From contig JBAQZZ010000055.1 of assembly GCA_049791475.1 (NCBI GenBank), forward strand, positions 1 to 22,335: a stretch of 22,335 bases of DNA, read 5' to 3'. Position numbers and translations under genes: made by a program. Positions 6,517 through 13,386 of this stretch are shown piece after piece (within the stretch, counting starts at the first letter, position 1; each line of letters starts with the position of its first letter). Under the pieces are notes generated by a model that did not search any database, was not told the origin of the DNA, and saw only the letters and a program-made list of their open reading frames with translations. Origin of the DNA: CAXBID01 sp049791475 (GTDB taxonomy: Bacteria; Bacteroidota; Bacteroidia; Flavobacteriales; Flavobacteriaceae).

Positions 6517-7374
6517 TTAAAGCACCATTTTCTCAATTGGACAAACTAAAATACCTTGTGCACCATTTGCTTTTAATTCATCTATAACATCCCAAAATTG
6601 ATTTTTACTAATCACAGAATGTACAGAACTCCAACCAGCTTCAGCTAAAGGCAATACCGTTGGGCTTTTCATTCCTGGTAAAACATTTATTATAGCATCT
6701 ATTTTATCATTTGGAGCGTTTAATAATACATATTTAGAATTTCTTCCTTTTAAAACCGATTGAATTCTAAACTGAATTTTATCTAAAATAGCCTGTTTTT
6801 CTGCACTTAAAACTGGCGAAACCGCTAATACGGCTTCAGATTTTAAAATGGTTTCAACCTCTTTTAAATTATTTTTGAATAATGTACTTCCGCTTGAAAC
6901 AATATCGCAAATAGCATCTGCTAATCCAATATTTGGGGCAATTTCTACAGAACCATTAATGATATGAAGGTTTGCTTTTACACCATTTTGTTCTAAATAA
7001 TTTTGAACGGTATTTGGATATGAAGTTGCAATACGTTTACCTTCCAAGTCTTTAATACTAGAATATTTAGCTGATTTTGGCACCGCAATACAAACTCTAC
7101 ACGTTGAAAATCCTAATTTTTCAACAACGTTAATACCGTTTCCTTTTTCAATTAAAACATTTTCTCCAATTATAGCAGCATCTACAACGCCATCTTTTAA
7201 ATATTGAGGAATATCACCATTTCTTAAATAGAAAACTTCAACTGGGAAACCTTTTGCCGAAGCCTTAAGTTGATCTTTTCCGTTATTAATATAAATACCG
7301 ATATCCTTTAATATAGCCATGGAGTCTTCGTTTAACCGACCCGATTTCTGCACTGCAATTCTTAATTTACTCAT
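6517..7374 (-). CDS. hisG: HisG, ATP phosphoribosyltransferase (long form)
   Basis: First committed enzyme of histidine synthesis, joining ATP and PRPP to give phosphoribosyl-ATP. 285 residues, which is the long form: a periplasmic-binding-protein-like catalytic part (about 1-205, with IAVQKSGRLNEDS and a phosphate loop DIVSSGSTLFKNN) and a C-terminal PII-like regulatory domain (about 210-285, ending in GILVCPIEKMVL). The long form is hexameric, needs no HisZ and is feedback-inhibited by histidine, so regulation acts on the enzyme as well as through the attenuator 120-180 nt upstream. Start at 7374 (MSKLRIAVQKSGR). Confidence 0.96.
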   Translation of the reverse strand: MSKLRIAVQKSGRLNEDSMAILKDIGIYINNGKDQLKASAKGFPVEVFYLRNGDIPQYLKDGVVDAAIIGENVLIEKGNGINVVEKLGFSTCRVCIAVPKSAKYSSIKDLEGKRIATSYPNTVQNYLEQNGVKANLHIINGSVEIAPNIGLADAICDIVSSGSTLFKNNLKEVETILKSEAVLAVSPVLSAEKQAILDKIQFRIQSVLKGRNSKYVLLNAPNDKIDAIINVLPGMKSPTVLPLAEAGWSSVHSVISKNQFWDVIDELKANGAQGILVCPIEKMVL

Positions 7375-7400
7375 TTTGTTTTATTTTTATTAATTATCCG

Positions 7401-7436
7401 AAACGGGATAAAAGATTCCCGTTTTCACGGGAATGA
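7401..7436. repeat. Alternative hairpins between the his terminator and hisG (family 2)
   Basis: ATTCCCGT-TTTC-ACGGGAAT (7415-7434) is a perfect 8-bp hairpin of the GATTC...GAATGA family. Its left arm also pairs with an upstream copy: AAACGGGA (7401-7408) against TCCCGTTT (7417-7424). The two foldings exclude each other. They lie in the transcribed leader directly downstream of the terminator. Confidence 0.7.
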
Positions 7437-7467
7437 AAAAACCCGCTTGATTGTCTCAAACGGGTTT
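7436..7467 (-). terminator. his attenuator (intrinsic terminator)
   Basis: On the minus strand AAACCCGTTTGA - GACAA - TCAAGCGGGTTT forms a 12-bp stem with one G-U pair, followed by T's (six T's in a row at the stem end). It lies between the His-rich leader peptide and hisG, where a premature terminator would act. Its 3' arm begins TCAAGCG, identical to a segment inside the leader ORF (7504-7510). Confidence 0.9.
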
Positions 7468-7536
7468 AAAATATATGTGAATTTATTCAATACATTTTCA
7501 CTTCGCTTGAGAGCAAATATGAAAATGATGATGTAA
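7436..7536 (-). promoter_or_regulatory. Transcription attenuator of the his operon: competing hairpins
   Basis: Three alternatives are visible on the minus strand. Pause hairpin (1:2): CATTTTCA...TGAAAATG (8 bp) with an inner TTTGCT-CTCA-AGCGAA stem; its left arm includes the His codons. Antiterminator (2:3): TCAAGCG (7504-7510) with CGTTTGA of the terminator's 5' arm (7 bp, one G-U), helped by GTGAA/TTCAC between them. Terminator (3:4): 7436-7467. Inference: a ribosome stalled at His7-9 leaves TCAAGCG free, so 2:3 forms and transcription continues; a ribosome reaching the TGA covers it and the terminator forms. Confidence 0.82.
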
Positions 7537-7551
7537 TTGAATAAAAGTCAT
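7498..7551 (-). CDS. hisL: his operon leader peptide (MTFIQLHHHFHICSQAK)
   Basis: A 17-codon ORF from the ATG at 7549-7551 to the TGA at 7498-7500. Four of codons 7-11 are CAT His (positions 7, 8, 9 and 11). It is placed between a promoter-like box and an intrinsic terminator, upstream of hisG. This is the layout of the classical histidine leader peptides of Enterobacteria, where uncharged tRNA-His stalls the ribosome at the His run. There is no Shine-Dalgarno, as is usual in Bacteroidota; the ATG follows AACAGAAAC. Being very short it has no other coding support, but the His run and the matching RNA structure make chance unlikely. The symbol is by analogy. Confidence 0.88.
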   Translation of the reverse strand: MTFIQLHHHFHICSQAK

Positions 7552-7571
7552 GTTTCTGTTATTTTACTTCG

Positions 7572-7579
7572 CAAATATC
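7572..7579 (-). promoter_or_regulatory. Putative his promoter, -7 box GATATTTG
   Basis: On the minus strand GATATTTG matches 7 of 8 positions of the Bacteroidota TAnnTTTG box, 20 nt upstream of the leader ATG. No clear TTG lies at the usual spacing upstream, so the call rests on position and one box. Confidence 0.4.
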
Positions 7580-7630
7580 TAAAATTAAATTTTATAATTC
7601 TAAATATTCAATATGTTTTTTAATATTTAA

Positions 7631-8446
7631 TTATTGATTCCCTAAGATAATTGGTAAACCGCTATCTCCTGAACCAATAACTATTATTTTACTATTTGGC
7701 GATTCTGCTAATTTCATAGTGGCATCGATACCTTTGTCCTGTAAAATTTTATCAGTTAAAGACGCACTTAAAATTCTATTTGACTCTGCTTTACCCTCTG
7801 CTTCAATAATTACTTTTTCTGCTTCTTTCGCAGCAGTAACCAACCTAAACTCATATTCTAAAGATTCTTGTTCTTGACGTAATTTACGTTCGATAGCCTC
7901 TTTAATGGTGTTAGGTAATGTTACATCACGCACCAATACTTCGTTAAGCTGAACGTATTGTTTTGCTAAAATCTTTTTTGTTTCTTCAAAAATTTCATCC
8001 TGAATAGCATCACGTTTACTAGAATACAATTGCTCGGGGGTATACCTTCCTACAACACTTCTTGCCGCACTTCGAATTGATGGCATAATTACACGTTCTA
8101 AATAATTTTGACCAAGAGATTGGTGTAAATTTCCTAAATCTTTATAAACAGGCTCATACCAGGCTGAAGCATCAATTTGAATTTCTAATCCGTTTGATGA
8201 TAATACTTTCATTTTTTCAAAAAGCTCTTGTTGACGAACTTCATAAACGTAAACTTTATTCCAAGGTGCTACAATATGAAACCCTTCACCCATTGGTGGC
8301 TCATCAATAACAACACCTTCTCCAAAGGTTTTAAACAATACGCCTGCTTCACCAGAATCTATAGTTACTGCAGATTTAGCTAATAATACTACAAGTACAA
8401 TTGCAGTAATTATTATGGGTAAGGCAACTTTAGGTAATTTTTCCAT
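7631..8446 (-). CDS. SPFH / prohibitin-family membrane protein
   Basis: 271 residues. One N-terminal membrane segment (about 7-26, VALPIIITAIVLVVLLAKSA) with the rest outside it, then an SPFH (band 7) domain at about 27-200 (GEAGVLFKTFGEGV, EGFHIVAPWNKVYVYEVRQQE, SVVGRYTPEQLYSSKRD), then a charged helix rich in Glu/Ala (LRQEQESLEYEFRLVTAAKEAEKVIIEAEGKAES), typical of prohibitins and HflC/HflK. Such proteins oligomerise in the membrane and organise proteases or microdomains; the exact partner is unknown here. It starts 12 nt after the VWA gene, so is probably its operon partner. No FtsH is nearby, and I do not assign hflC. Confidence 0.88.
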   Translation of the reverse strand: MEKLPKVALPIIITAIVLVVLLAKSAVTIDSGEAGVLFKTFGEGVVIDEPPMGEGFHIVAPWNKVYVYEVRQQELFEKMKVLSSNGLEIQIDASAWYEPVYKDLGNLHQSLGQNYLERVIMPSIRSAARSVVGRYTPEQLYSSKRDAIQDEIFEETKKILAKQYVQLNEVLVRDVTLPNTIKEAIERKLRQEQESLEYEFRLVTAAKEAEKVIIEAEGKAESNRILSASLTDKILQDKGIDATMKLAESPNSKIIVIGSGDSGLPIILGNQ

Positions 8447-8458
8447 TTCTATTTCAAT

Positions 8459-10492
8459 TTAAATTAATCCGTTATATTTTCTTAAAAACCACTCCGTTGA
8501 TAGGCTTAATGCTATTAAAATGAGTAAGTATTTCCAATCTATCAAAGGTAAGCTATTTTTATTGCTTTTTTGAATAGGAATGTATCGATTATCGATTAAT
8601 AAATCGTTAATTAAATTCTCGGTACTATCAATAAAATAACTTGTTCCTAAACTATTAGTAGCCAGTTGTTGCAACTTTGTTACATTCGCATTCAAAAATT
8701 GTTGCTCAACATTGTACTCTAAAATTTGAAAATTTCCAGATTTGGAAATATTCTCACCAGAAGCCTTTACAGTAAAACTATATCTAGATGGTGATAAGTT
8801 ACTTAAATCTACTTGATAATTGTTGTTTTTTAAAATTAGAGGAAATACCCTTTCTTCACCTAAAATGTCATCTTTTAAAGTTATACTAAGTGTTTCTCTG
8901 GAATCAAATTGATAATTTTTATCGAAAAACTGAGCTTTTATAATAATATTAGTACTGCCGTTATAAAATGGTTCGTATTCTAAATCTAATCTACTTTTTC
9001 TTTTATTTGATGCTAAATACTGAACAAGTTTTCCAATAAAATCATCAAACGGATTAAATGATTTAGAGTTTATGTAACTCTGAGCTCGCCATTGCCAAAT
9101 GTTCTCGCCAAATAAAACAGCTTCACGCCTATTATTAGTTTCAAAAGTTGCTAATAGTGGTTCTTTTGTTGAAACACCTCTAACCGTTTTATTTAAAATA
9201 AATTGAAAAGGAATTGTGAAATTAACAGAACCATAATTAGATTTTAATGGTGGAAATGATTCAAAATCAATAGCGTTAATTATAAATGGGGAATAGTTTA
9301 AATTTAATTCGGCTTGATAATCTTCAAGCTGTTGGGTAATTTCATATTGATAATTTTTTTCTATTCTATTTAAGAAATTTAAGTCTGTTTTTGTTCCAAT
9401 TATCACGAATTTATTCTTGTTTTCAGTATTTAATACTTCAAACAAGTTATTAAACTTATTGTTTGGTTGATATAATATAATTAATTGAAAATCATTTATT
9501 TGGCTTATTATTTCAGTTGAGTTTAAAAAAGAAACTGAACGCTGTTCGTTGCTTTCAATACTCTTTTTAAGCGCACCTAAATCTGGATGTGAAAAATCAC
9601 TAATAATAGCTATTTTTGTTTTTTGATCGATAACTTCAACAGCAAAATTCTTCGAGTTATTTATTTTATTTTTCTCATTTTCAATTGGAATTAGAGTTGC
9701 TTTGTAGCTGCTAACACCAACACTTAATGCGGGTAATGTGAAATTGACCACTTTAGAATTGTTAGTTTTTGTAAAACGAACCGTTTCGGAATAGACTGTA
9801 TTATTACCTTGACTAACTTCAAGTTTTGAATTTACATTTGTGTTTCCATTGTAAACCAAAATTGCTTCTATTGGAAATCTATTTTTTAAATATGCATATT
9901 TATTTACGTTAAGCTGTTCTATTTTTAAATCGGTATAAGTCACAGTATCACCTAAAATAATAGGATAAATAGGTTGTTTGTATTTAGAAAATGCAAACTC
10001 ATAATCATTACCAAACGTTTGATTTCCGTCAGTAATTATAAGTGTGGGTGATGTAGACTGCTTGTAAATTTGTGATAAACCATTAAAAGCATTATCAATA
10101 TTGGTTTGTTTTTCTAAAAAAGTGATGGAATCTGAATTTTTTAAATGGCTACCAAAAGTGTAGAATTCTAAATTAAATTTATCTTTTAAATCTGTATTAG
10201 TAGATATAGTCTCAACCAAATCTCTAACTTTTTTATCTTGATTTAAGTGTATAATTGAATTTGAATTATCGACAGCTATAATTAAATTAGGCTTTTCTGT
10301 TGATAAAGTAACTTGATCAAATTTTGGATTAATTAATAACAGTAGTACCGAAAAAATTGAAATAAATCTTAAAAATGAAAAAAGCATATTCAATTTAGAC
10401 AGGCGCCTCTTTTTAGTACCATATTGAAAAAGCGCTAGTAAAAGTGCTATAATCCCAGCAAGTATTATGTATAATAGAGTTTCTGTTTGCAT
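8459..10492 (-). CDS. VWA-domain membrane protein, function unknown
   Basis: 677 residues. Two N-terminal membrane helices (about 5-25 and 37-55) and one at the C-terminus (about 653-672), leaving a large soluble region. A von Willebrand factor A domain starts at about 67: LIIAVDNSNS has the MIDAS signature DxSxS (D74, S76, S78), and PTLIITDGNQTFG supplies the conserved TDG. After about residue 270 comes a Rossmann-like, class I amidotransferase-like section (KIAIISDFSHPDLGALKKSIE), then a beta-rich region. The two-helix, VWA and C-terminal-helix layout recalls conserved Bacteroidota proteins near BatA/BatD, but the symbol is not warranted. Gene lies between fabG and the SPFH gene, same strand, presumably cotranscribed. 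Role is unknown; surface or envelope integrity is a guess. Confidence 0.82.
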   Translation of the reverse strand: MQTETLLYIILAGIIALLLALFQYGTKKRRLSKLNMLFSFLRFISIFSVLLLLINPKFDQVTLSTEKPNLIIAVDNSNSIIHLNQDKKVRDLVETISTNTDLKDKFNLEFYTFGSHLKNSDSITFLEKQTNIDNAFNGLSQIYKQSTSPTLIITDGNQTFGNDYEFAFSKYKQPIYPIILGDTVTYTDLKIEQLNVNKYAYLKNRFPIEAILVYNGNTNVNSKLEVSQGNNTVYSETVRFTKTNNSKVVNFTLPALSVGVSSYKATLIPIENEKNKINNSKNFAVEVIDQKTKIAIISDFSHPDLGALKKSIESNEQRSVSFLNSTEIISQINDFQLIILYQPNNKFNNLFEVLNTENKNKFVIIGTKTDLNFLNRIEKNYQYEITQQLEDYQAELNLNYSPFIINAIDFESFPPLKSNYGSVNFTIPFQFILNKTVRGVSTKEPLLATFETNNRREAVLFGENIWQWRAQSYINSKSFNPFDDFIGKLVQYLASNKRKSRLDLEYEPFYNGSTNIIIKAQFFDKNYQFDSRETLSITLKDDILGEERVFPLILKNNNYQVDLSNLSPSRYSFTVKASGENISKSGNFQILEYNVEQQFLNANVTKLQQLATNSLGTSYFIDSTENLINDLLIDNRYIPIQKSNKNSLPLIDWKYLLILIALSLSTEWFLRKYNGLI

Positions 10493-10499
10493 TAATTGA

Positions 10500-10571
10500 T
10501 TTTAGATTTACGGTTTTAGATTTACGATTCTAGTATTAGTTAATTCGTCAATCAAAAATCTGAAATCGTAA
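10500..10571. repeat. Degenerate repeat between fabG and the VWA gene
   Basis: TTTTAGATTTACG occurs twice in tandem (10500-10512 and 10514-10526), and an inverted relative, AAATCTGAAATCGTAA, lies at 10556-10571, matching about 14 of 16 positions. It abuts the fabG stop codon. Fourth repeat type in the window. Confidence 0.6.
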
Positions 10572-11318
10572 TTATGTAAGCATTCCTCCATCAACATTTA
10601 AAGTTTGCCCGGTAACATAAGCACTCATATCGCTTGCCAGAAATACACAAACATTAGCAATATCTTCTGGAGTTCCACCGCGTTTTAATGGGATTCCTGC
10701 GCGCCATCCTTTTACGGTTTCTTCATCAAGCTTAGCAGTCATTTCAGTTTCAATAAACCCTGGAGCAACTACATTGCTTCTAATGTTTCTTGAGCCTAAT
10801 TCTAGCGCCACAGATTTAGAAAACCCTATAATTCCAGCTTTTGAAGCTGCATAATTAGTTTGTCCTGCATTTCCTTTAACACCAACTACAGAGCTCATGT
10901 TTATTATAGACCCTTTACGTTGTTTAAGCATTGTTCGTTGAACTGCTTTAGTCATATTAAAAACGGATTTCAAATTAACTTCAATAACGGTATCAAAATC
11001 GGCTTCCCCCATTCTCATAAGCAAATTATCTTTTGTAATACCTGCATTATTAACAAGTATATCAATGCTTCCAAATTCGTTAAAAACATCTTCGGCTAAT
11101 TTTTGAGCGTCATCAAAACTAGCAGCATTACTTTGGTAACCTTTTGCTTTAACACCTAATGCATTTAACTCTTTTTCTAGTTCATTAGCTGCTTCAACAG
11201 AAGAGCTGTATGTAAAAGCTACATTTGCACCATGTTGAGCAAAAACTTCTGCAATACCCTTTCCTATTCCTCTACTAGCTCCTGTAATTATGGCTGTTTT
11301 TCCTTCTAATAATTTCAT
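10572..11318 (-). CDS. fabG: FabG, 3-oxoacyl-ACP reductase
   Basis: NADPH-dependent reduction of 3-oxoacyl-ACP in fatty acid elongation. 248 residues, a complete short-chain dehydrogenase. The cofactor loop TGASRGIG (12-19), the NNAGIT motif (90-95) and the catalytic set N115, S143 (MSSVVG), Y156 and K160 (YAASKAG) are present, with the family ending TGQTLNVDGGML. The close match along the whole length to housekeeping FabG is the reason for choosing it over other SDR enzymes, although paralogues are common. It has its own promoter box at 11411-11418 and is followed by the VWA and SPFH genes. Confidence 0.93.
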   Translation of the reverse strand: MKLLEGKTAIITGASRGIGKGIAEVFAQHGANVAFTYSSSVEAANELEKELNALGVKAKGYQSNAASFDDAQKLAEDVFNEFGSIDILVNNAGITKDNLLMRMGEADFDTVIEVNLKSVFNMTKAVQRTMLKQRKGSIINMSSVVGVKGNAGQTNYAASKAGIIGFSKSVALELGSRNIRSNVVAPGFIETEMTAKLDEETVKGWRAGIPLKRGGTPEDIANVCVFLASDMSAYVTGQTLNVDGGMLT

Positions 11319-11340
11319 GTAGTTTGTTTAAAATAGTTGT

Positions 11341-11363
11341 TTCCTGCTTCCGCAGGAATGACA
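11341..11363. repeat. Family 2 palindromic element in the fabG leader
   Basis: TTCCTGC-TTC-CGCAGGAATGACA: arms TTCCTGC/GCAGGAA pair perfectly around a short loop and the right end is AATGACA, as in the his operon copies. It lies in the 5' untranslated region of fabG. Confidence 0.8.
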
Positions 11364-11410
11364 GTTTAGATGAATCTTAGATGAACTCATCTAAGAAAGT
11401 TTATTCAATT

Positions 11411-11418
11411 CAAATATA
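11411..11418 (-). promoter_or_regulatory. Putative fabG promoter, -7 box TATATTTG
   Basis: Perfect TAnnTTTG match on the minus strand, 93 nt upstream of the fabG ATG and just downstream of the sucD terminator. No TTG sits at a good spacing upstream. Confidence 0.5.
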
Positions 11419-11440
11419 CTAATTACAAGTTGTTTGAAAT

Positions 11441-11471
11441 AAAAAAACCTCACAAGTTTTTGTGAGGTTTT
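11441..11471 (-). terminator. Intrinsic terminator after sucD
   Basis: On the minus strand AAAACCTCACAA - AAAC - TTGTGAGGTTTT forms a perfect 12-bp stem with a 4-nt loop and a T run (seven T's) following. It lies about 20 nt downstream of the sucD stop and ends the lpx-efp-sucD unit before the fabG promoter. Confidence 0.92.
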
Positions 11472-11489
11472 AAAAATTATTTATTGAGT

Positions 11490-12362
11490 TTAGCCTAAAA
11501 CTTCAGCTATCTTTTTTCCAATTTCAGCAGGAGAATCTACAACATGAATTCCGCATGCTCGCATGATTTTCTTTTTTGCTTGAGCAGTATCATCACTTCC
11601 TCCAACAATTGCACCAGCGTGTCCCATGGTACGTCCTGCAGGTGCAGTTTCACCGGCTATAAAACCAACTACTGGTTTTTTACTTCCACTAGATTTATAC
11701 CAGTTTGCAGCATCAGCTTCTAATTGTCCACCAATTTCACCAATCATAACAACAGCTTCTGTTTCTGGATCATTTATTAGTAATTCAATAGCTTCTTTCG
11801 TTGTTGTTCCAATAATTGGATCTCCACCAATACCAATAGCAGTAGTAATTCCTAAACCTTGTTTAACAACCTGATCAGCAGCTTCGTAAGTTAATGTTCC
11901 TGATTTTGAAACAATACCAACCTTTCCTTTCTTGAATACAAAACCTGGCATAATACCAACTTTTGCTTCGCCTGGTGTTATAACACCTGGGCAGTTTGGA
12001 CCAATTAAACGGCAATTTTTATTCTTTATGTAACTTGAAGCAGTAATCATATCTGCCACAGGAATACCTTCTGTAATGCAAATAATCACTTTAATTCCGG
12101 CATCTGCAGCTTCCATAATAGCATCTGCAGCAAATGCTGGCGGCACAAAAATAATAGTGGTATCTGCTCCAACTTTTTCAACAGCTTCTAGAACTGTATT
12201 AAAAACAGGTCTATCTAAATGTGTTTGTCCACCTTTTCCAGGTGTTACACCACCAACAACATTAGTTCCATACTCAATCATTTGACCTGCATGAAATGTG
12301 CCTTCACTACCTGTAAAACCTTGTACTATTATTTTCGAATCTTTGTTTACTAAAACGCTCAT
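11490..12362 (-). CDS. sucD: SucD, succinyl-CoA synthetase alpha subunit
   Basis: Alpha subunit of succinate-CoA ligase in the TCA cycle, making ATP or GTP from succinyl-CoA, in complex with SucB (not in the window). 290 residues, complete. Visible are the CoA-binding start (VNKDSKIIVQGFTGSEGTFH), GPNCPGVITP, GKVGIVSKSGTLTYE and the phosphohistidine loop GRTMGHAGAIV with H248. It has its own TAnnTTTG box at 12395-12402 and is followed by a strong terminator, so can be transcribed alone as well as from the lpx unit. Confidence 0.97.
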   Translation of the reverse strand: MSVLVNKDSKIIVQGFTGSEGTFHAGQMIEYGTNVVGGVTPGKGGQTHLDRPVFNTVLEAVEKVGADTTIIFVPPAFAADAIMEAADAGIKVIICITEGIPVADMITASSYIKNKNCRLIGPNCPGVITPGEAKVGIMPGFVFKKGKVGIVSKSGTLTYEAADQVVKQGLGITTAIGIGGDPIIGTTTKEAIELLINDPETEAVVMIGEIGGQLEADAANWYKSSGSKKPVVGFIAGETAPAGRTMGHAGAIVGGSDDTAQAKKKIMRACGIHVVDSPAEIGKKIAEVLG

Positions 12363-12394
12363 AGAAGATTATTTATCATTATTTAAATCACTTG

Positions 12395-12402
12395 CAAAAG
12401 TA
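12395..12402 (-). promoter_or_regulatory. Putative sucD promoter, -7 box TACTTTTG
   Basis: Perfect TAnnTTTG match on the minus strand, 32 nt upstream of the sucD ATG, in the 75-nt gap after the lpxD-like gene. No clear -33 TTG. Confidence 0.5.
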
Positions 12403-12437
12403 ATTTTTTGAATTATATTTTTAAAGTAAAATCTGAA

Positions 12438-13382
12438 TTACTTTTTTTCGTTTTGTTTTAATTTCTCTATTAGTTCTGGAATTTTTCTAATATACGCCAT
12501 TTCCTTAAATTTTTCTCTAGCTTCAACAGCAGGAGAACCAAAATAAGTTTTATTTTCATCGGTTGTGTGGCCTAAACCTGATTGCGCATAAAGTTCTGTT
12601 CCTTTGGCTATAGTAATGCCACTTTTAACACCAACTTGTCCCCAAATAGTAACATTATCTTCAACCACAACACAACCAGCAATCCCCGTTTGAGAAGCAA
12701 TTAAACATTTTTCGCCAATAACGGTATCGTGCCCAATTTGAATTTGATTGTCTAATTTTGAACCTCTCCCAATTTTGGTATCTGCAGTTACACCTCTATC
12801 TATAGTACAAGCTGCGCCAATATCAACATAATCTTCTATGACTACACGGCCACCAGATTTTAATCTGTCATAACCTTCTGGTCTTTTTTTGTAATAAAAA
12901 GCATTAGCTCCCAAAACAGTTCCAGCATGAATAGTAACATGATTGCCAATTATAGCATCATCATAAATACTCACATTAGAGTGAATTATGCAATTATCGC
13001 CAACAACTACATTATGACCAATAAAACAATTAGGCTGTATTATAGTGTTTTTACCAATTTTAGCTGAAGCTGAAATAGAACTACTTGAAGCTTGAAAAGG
13101 TTTAAAATGATTAGTTAATTTGTTAAAATCTCTAAAAGGATCGTCGCTAATAAGCAACGCTTTTCCTTCTGGACATTCTACTTCTTTGTTAATTAAAATA
13201 ATTGTTGCTGCAGAGTTTAAAGCTTTATGATAATACTTTGGATGGTCTACAAACACAATATCTCCAGATTCTACAACATGAATTTCATTCATTCCTAAAA
13301 CCGGAAAATCATCATCGCCAACAAAAGTACATTCTATTAATTGTGCAATTTCTTTTAAATTATGTGGTTTAGGAAACTTCAT
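12438..13382 (-). CDS. LpxD-like UDP-3-O-acylglucosamine N-acyltransferase paralogue
   Basis: 314 residues. The N-terminal domain (about 1-95) resembles the LpxD uridine-binding domain (GDIVFVDHPKYYHKAL), and residues about 103-290 are hexapeptide repeats forming a left-handed beta helix (IGKNTIIQPNCFIGHNVVVGDN and so on). The catalytic-position histidine H218 is in LDNQIQIGHDTVIG, and VDIGAACTIDRG matches LpxD. It is the second LpxD-type protein in the window (17054-18082 is the canonical one), and only moderately similar by eye. The C-terminus is short and helical (KFKEMAYIRKIPELIEKLKQNEKK). In Flavobacteriaceae a copy is usual next to efp and sucD. Its acyl chain or substrate may differ; I leave the symbol empty. 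Confidence 0.82.
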   Translation of the reverse strand: MKFPKPHNLKEIAQLIECTFVGDDDFPVLGMNEIHVVESGDIVFVDHPKYYHKALNSAATIILINKEVECPEGKALLISDDPFRDFNKLTNHFKPFQASSSSISASAKIGKNTIIQPNCFIGHNVVVGDNCIIHSNVSIYDDAIIGNHVTIHAGTVLGANAFYYKKRPEGYDRLKSGGRVVIEDYVDIGAACTIDRGVTADTKIGRGSKLDNQIQIGHDTVIGEKCLIASQTGIAGCVVVEDNVTIWGQVGVKSGITIAKGTELYAQSGLGHTTDENKTYFGSPAVEAREKFKEMAYIRKIPELIEKLKQNEKK

Positions 13383-13386
13383 TTAT

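Noticed and set aside
145..7436. CRISPR array made of the repeated palindromes
   Set aside because: Spacing is irregular, copies occur in both orientations, several families are involved and there are no cas genes.
7552..7630. Terminator for the SPFH gene upstream of the his promoter
   Set aside because: The gap is AT-rich but shows no GC stem with a T tail; the end of the fabG unit is undefined.
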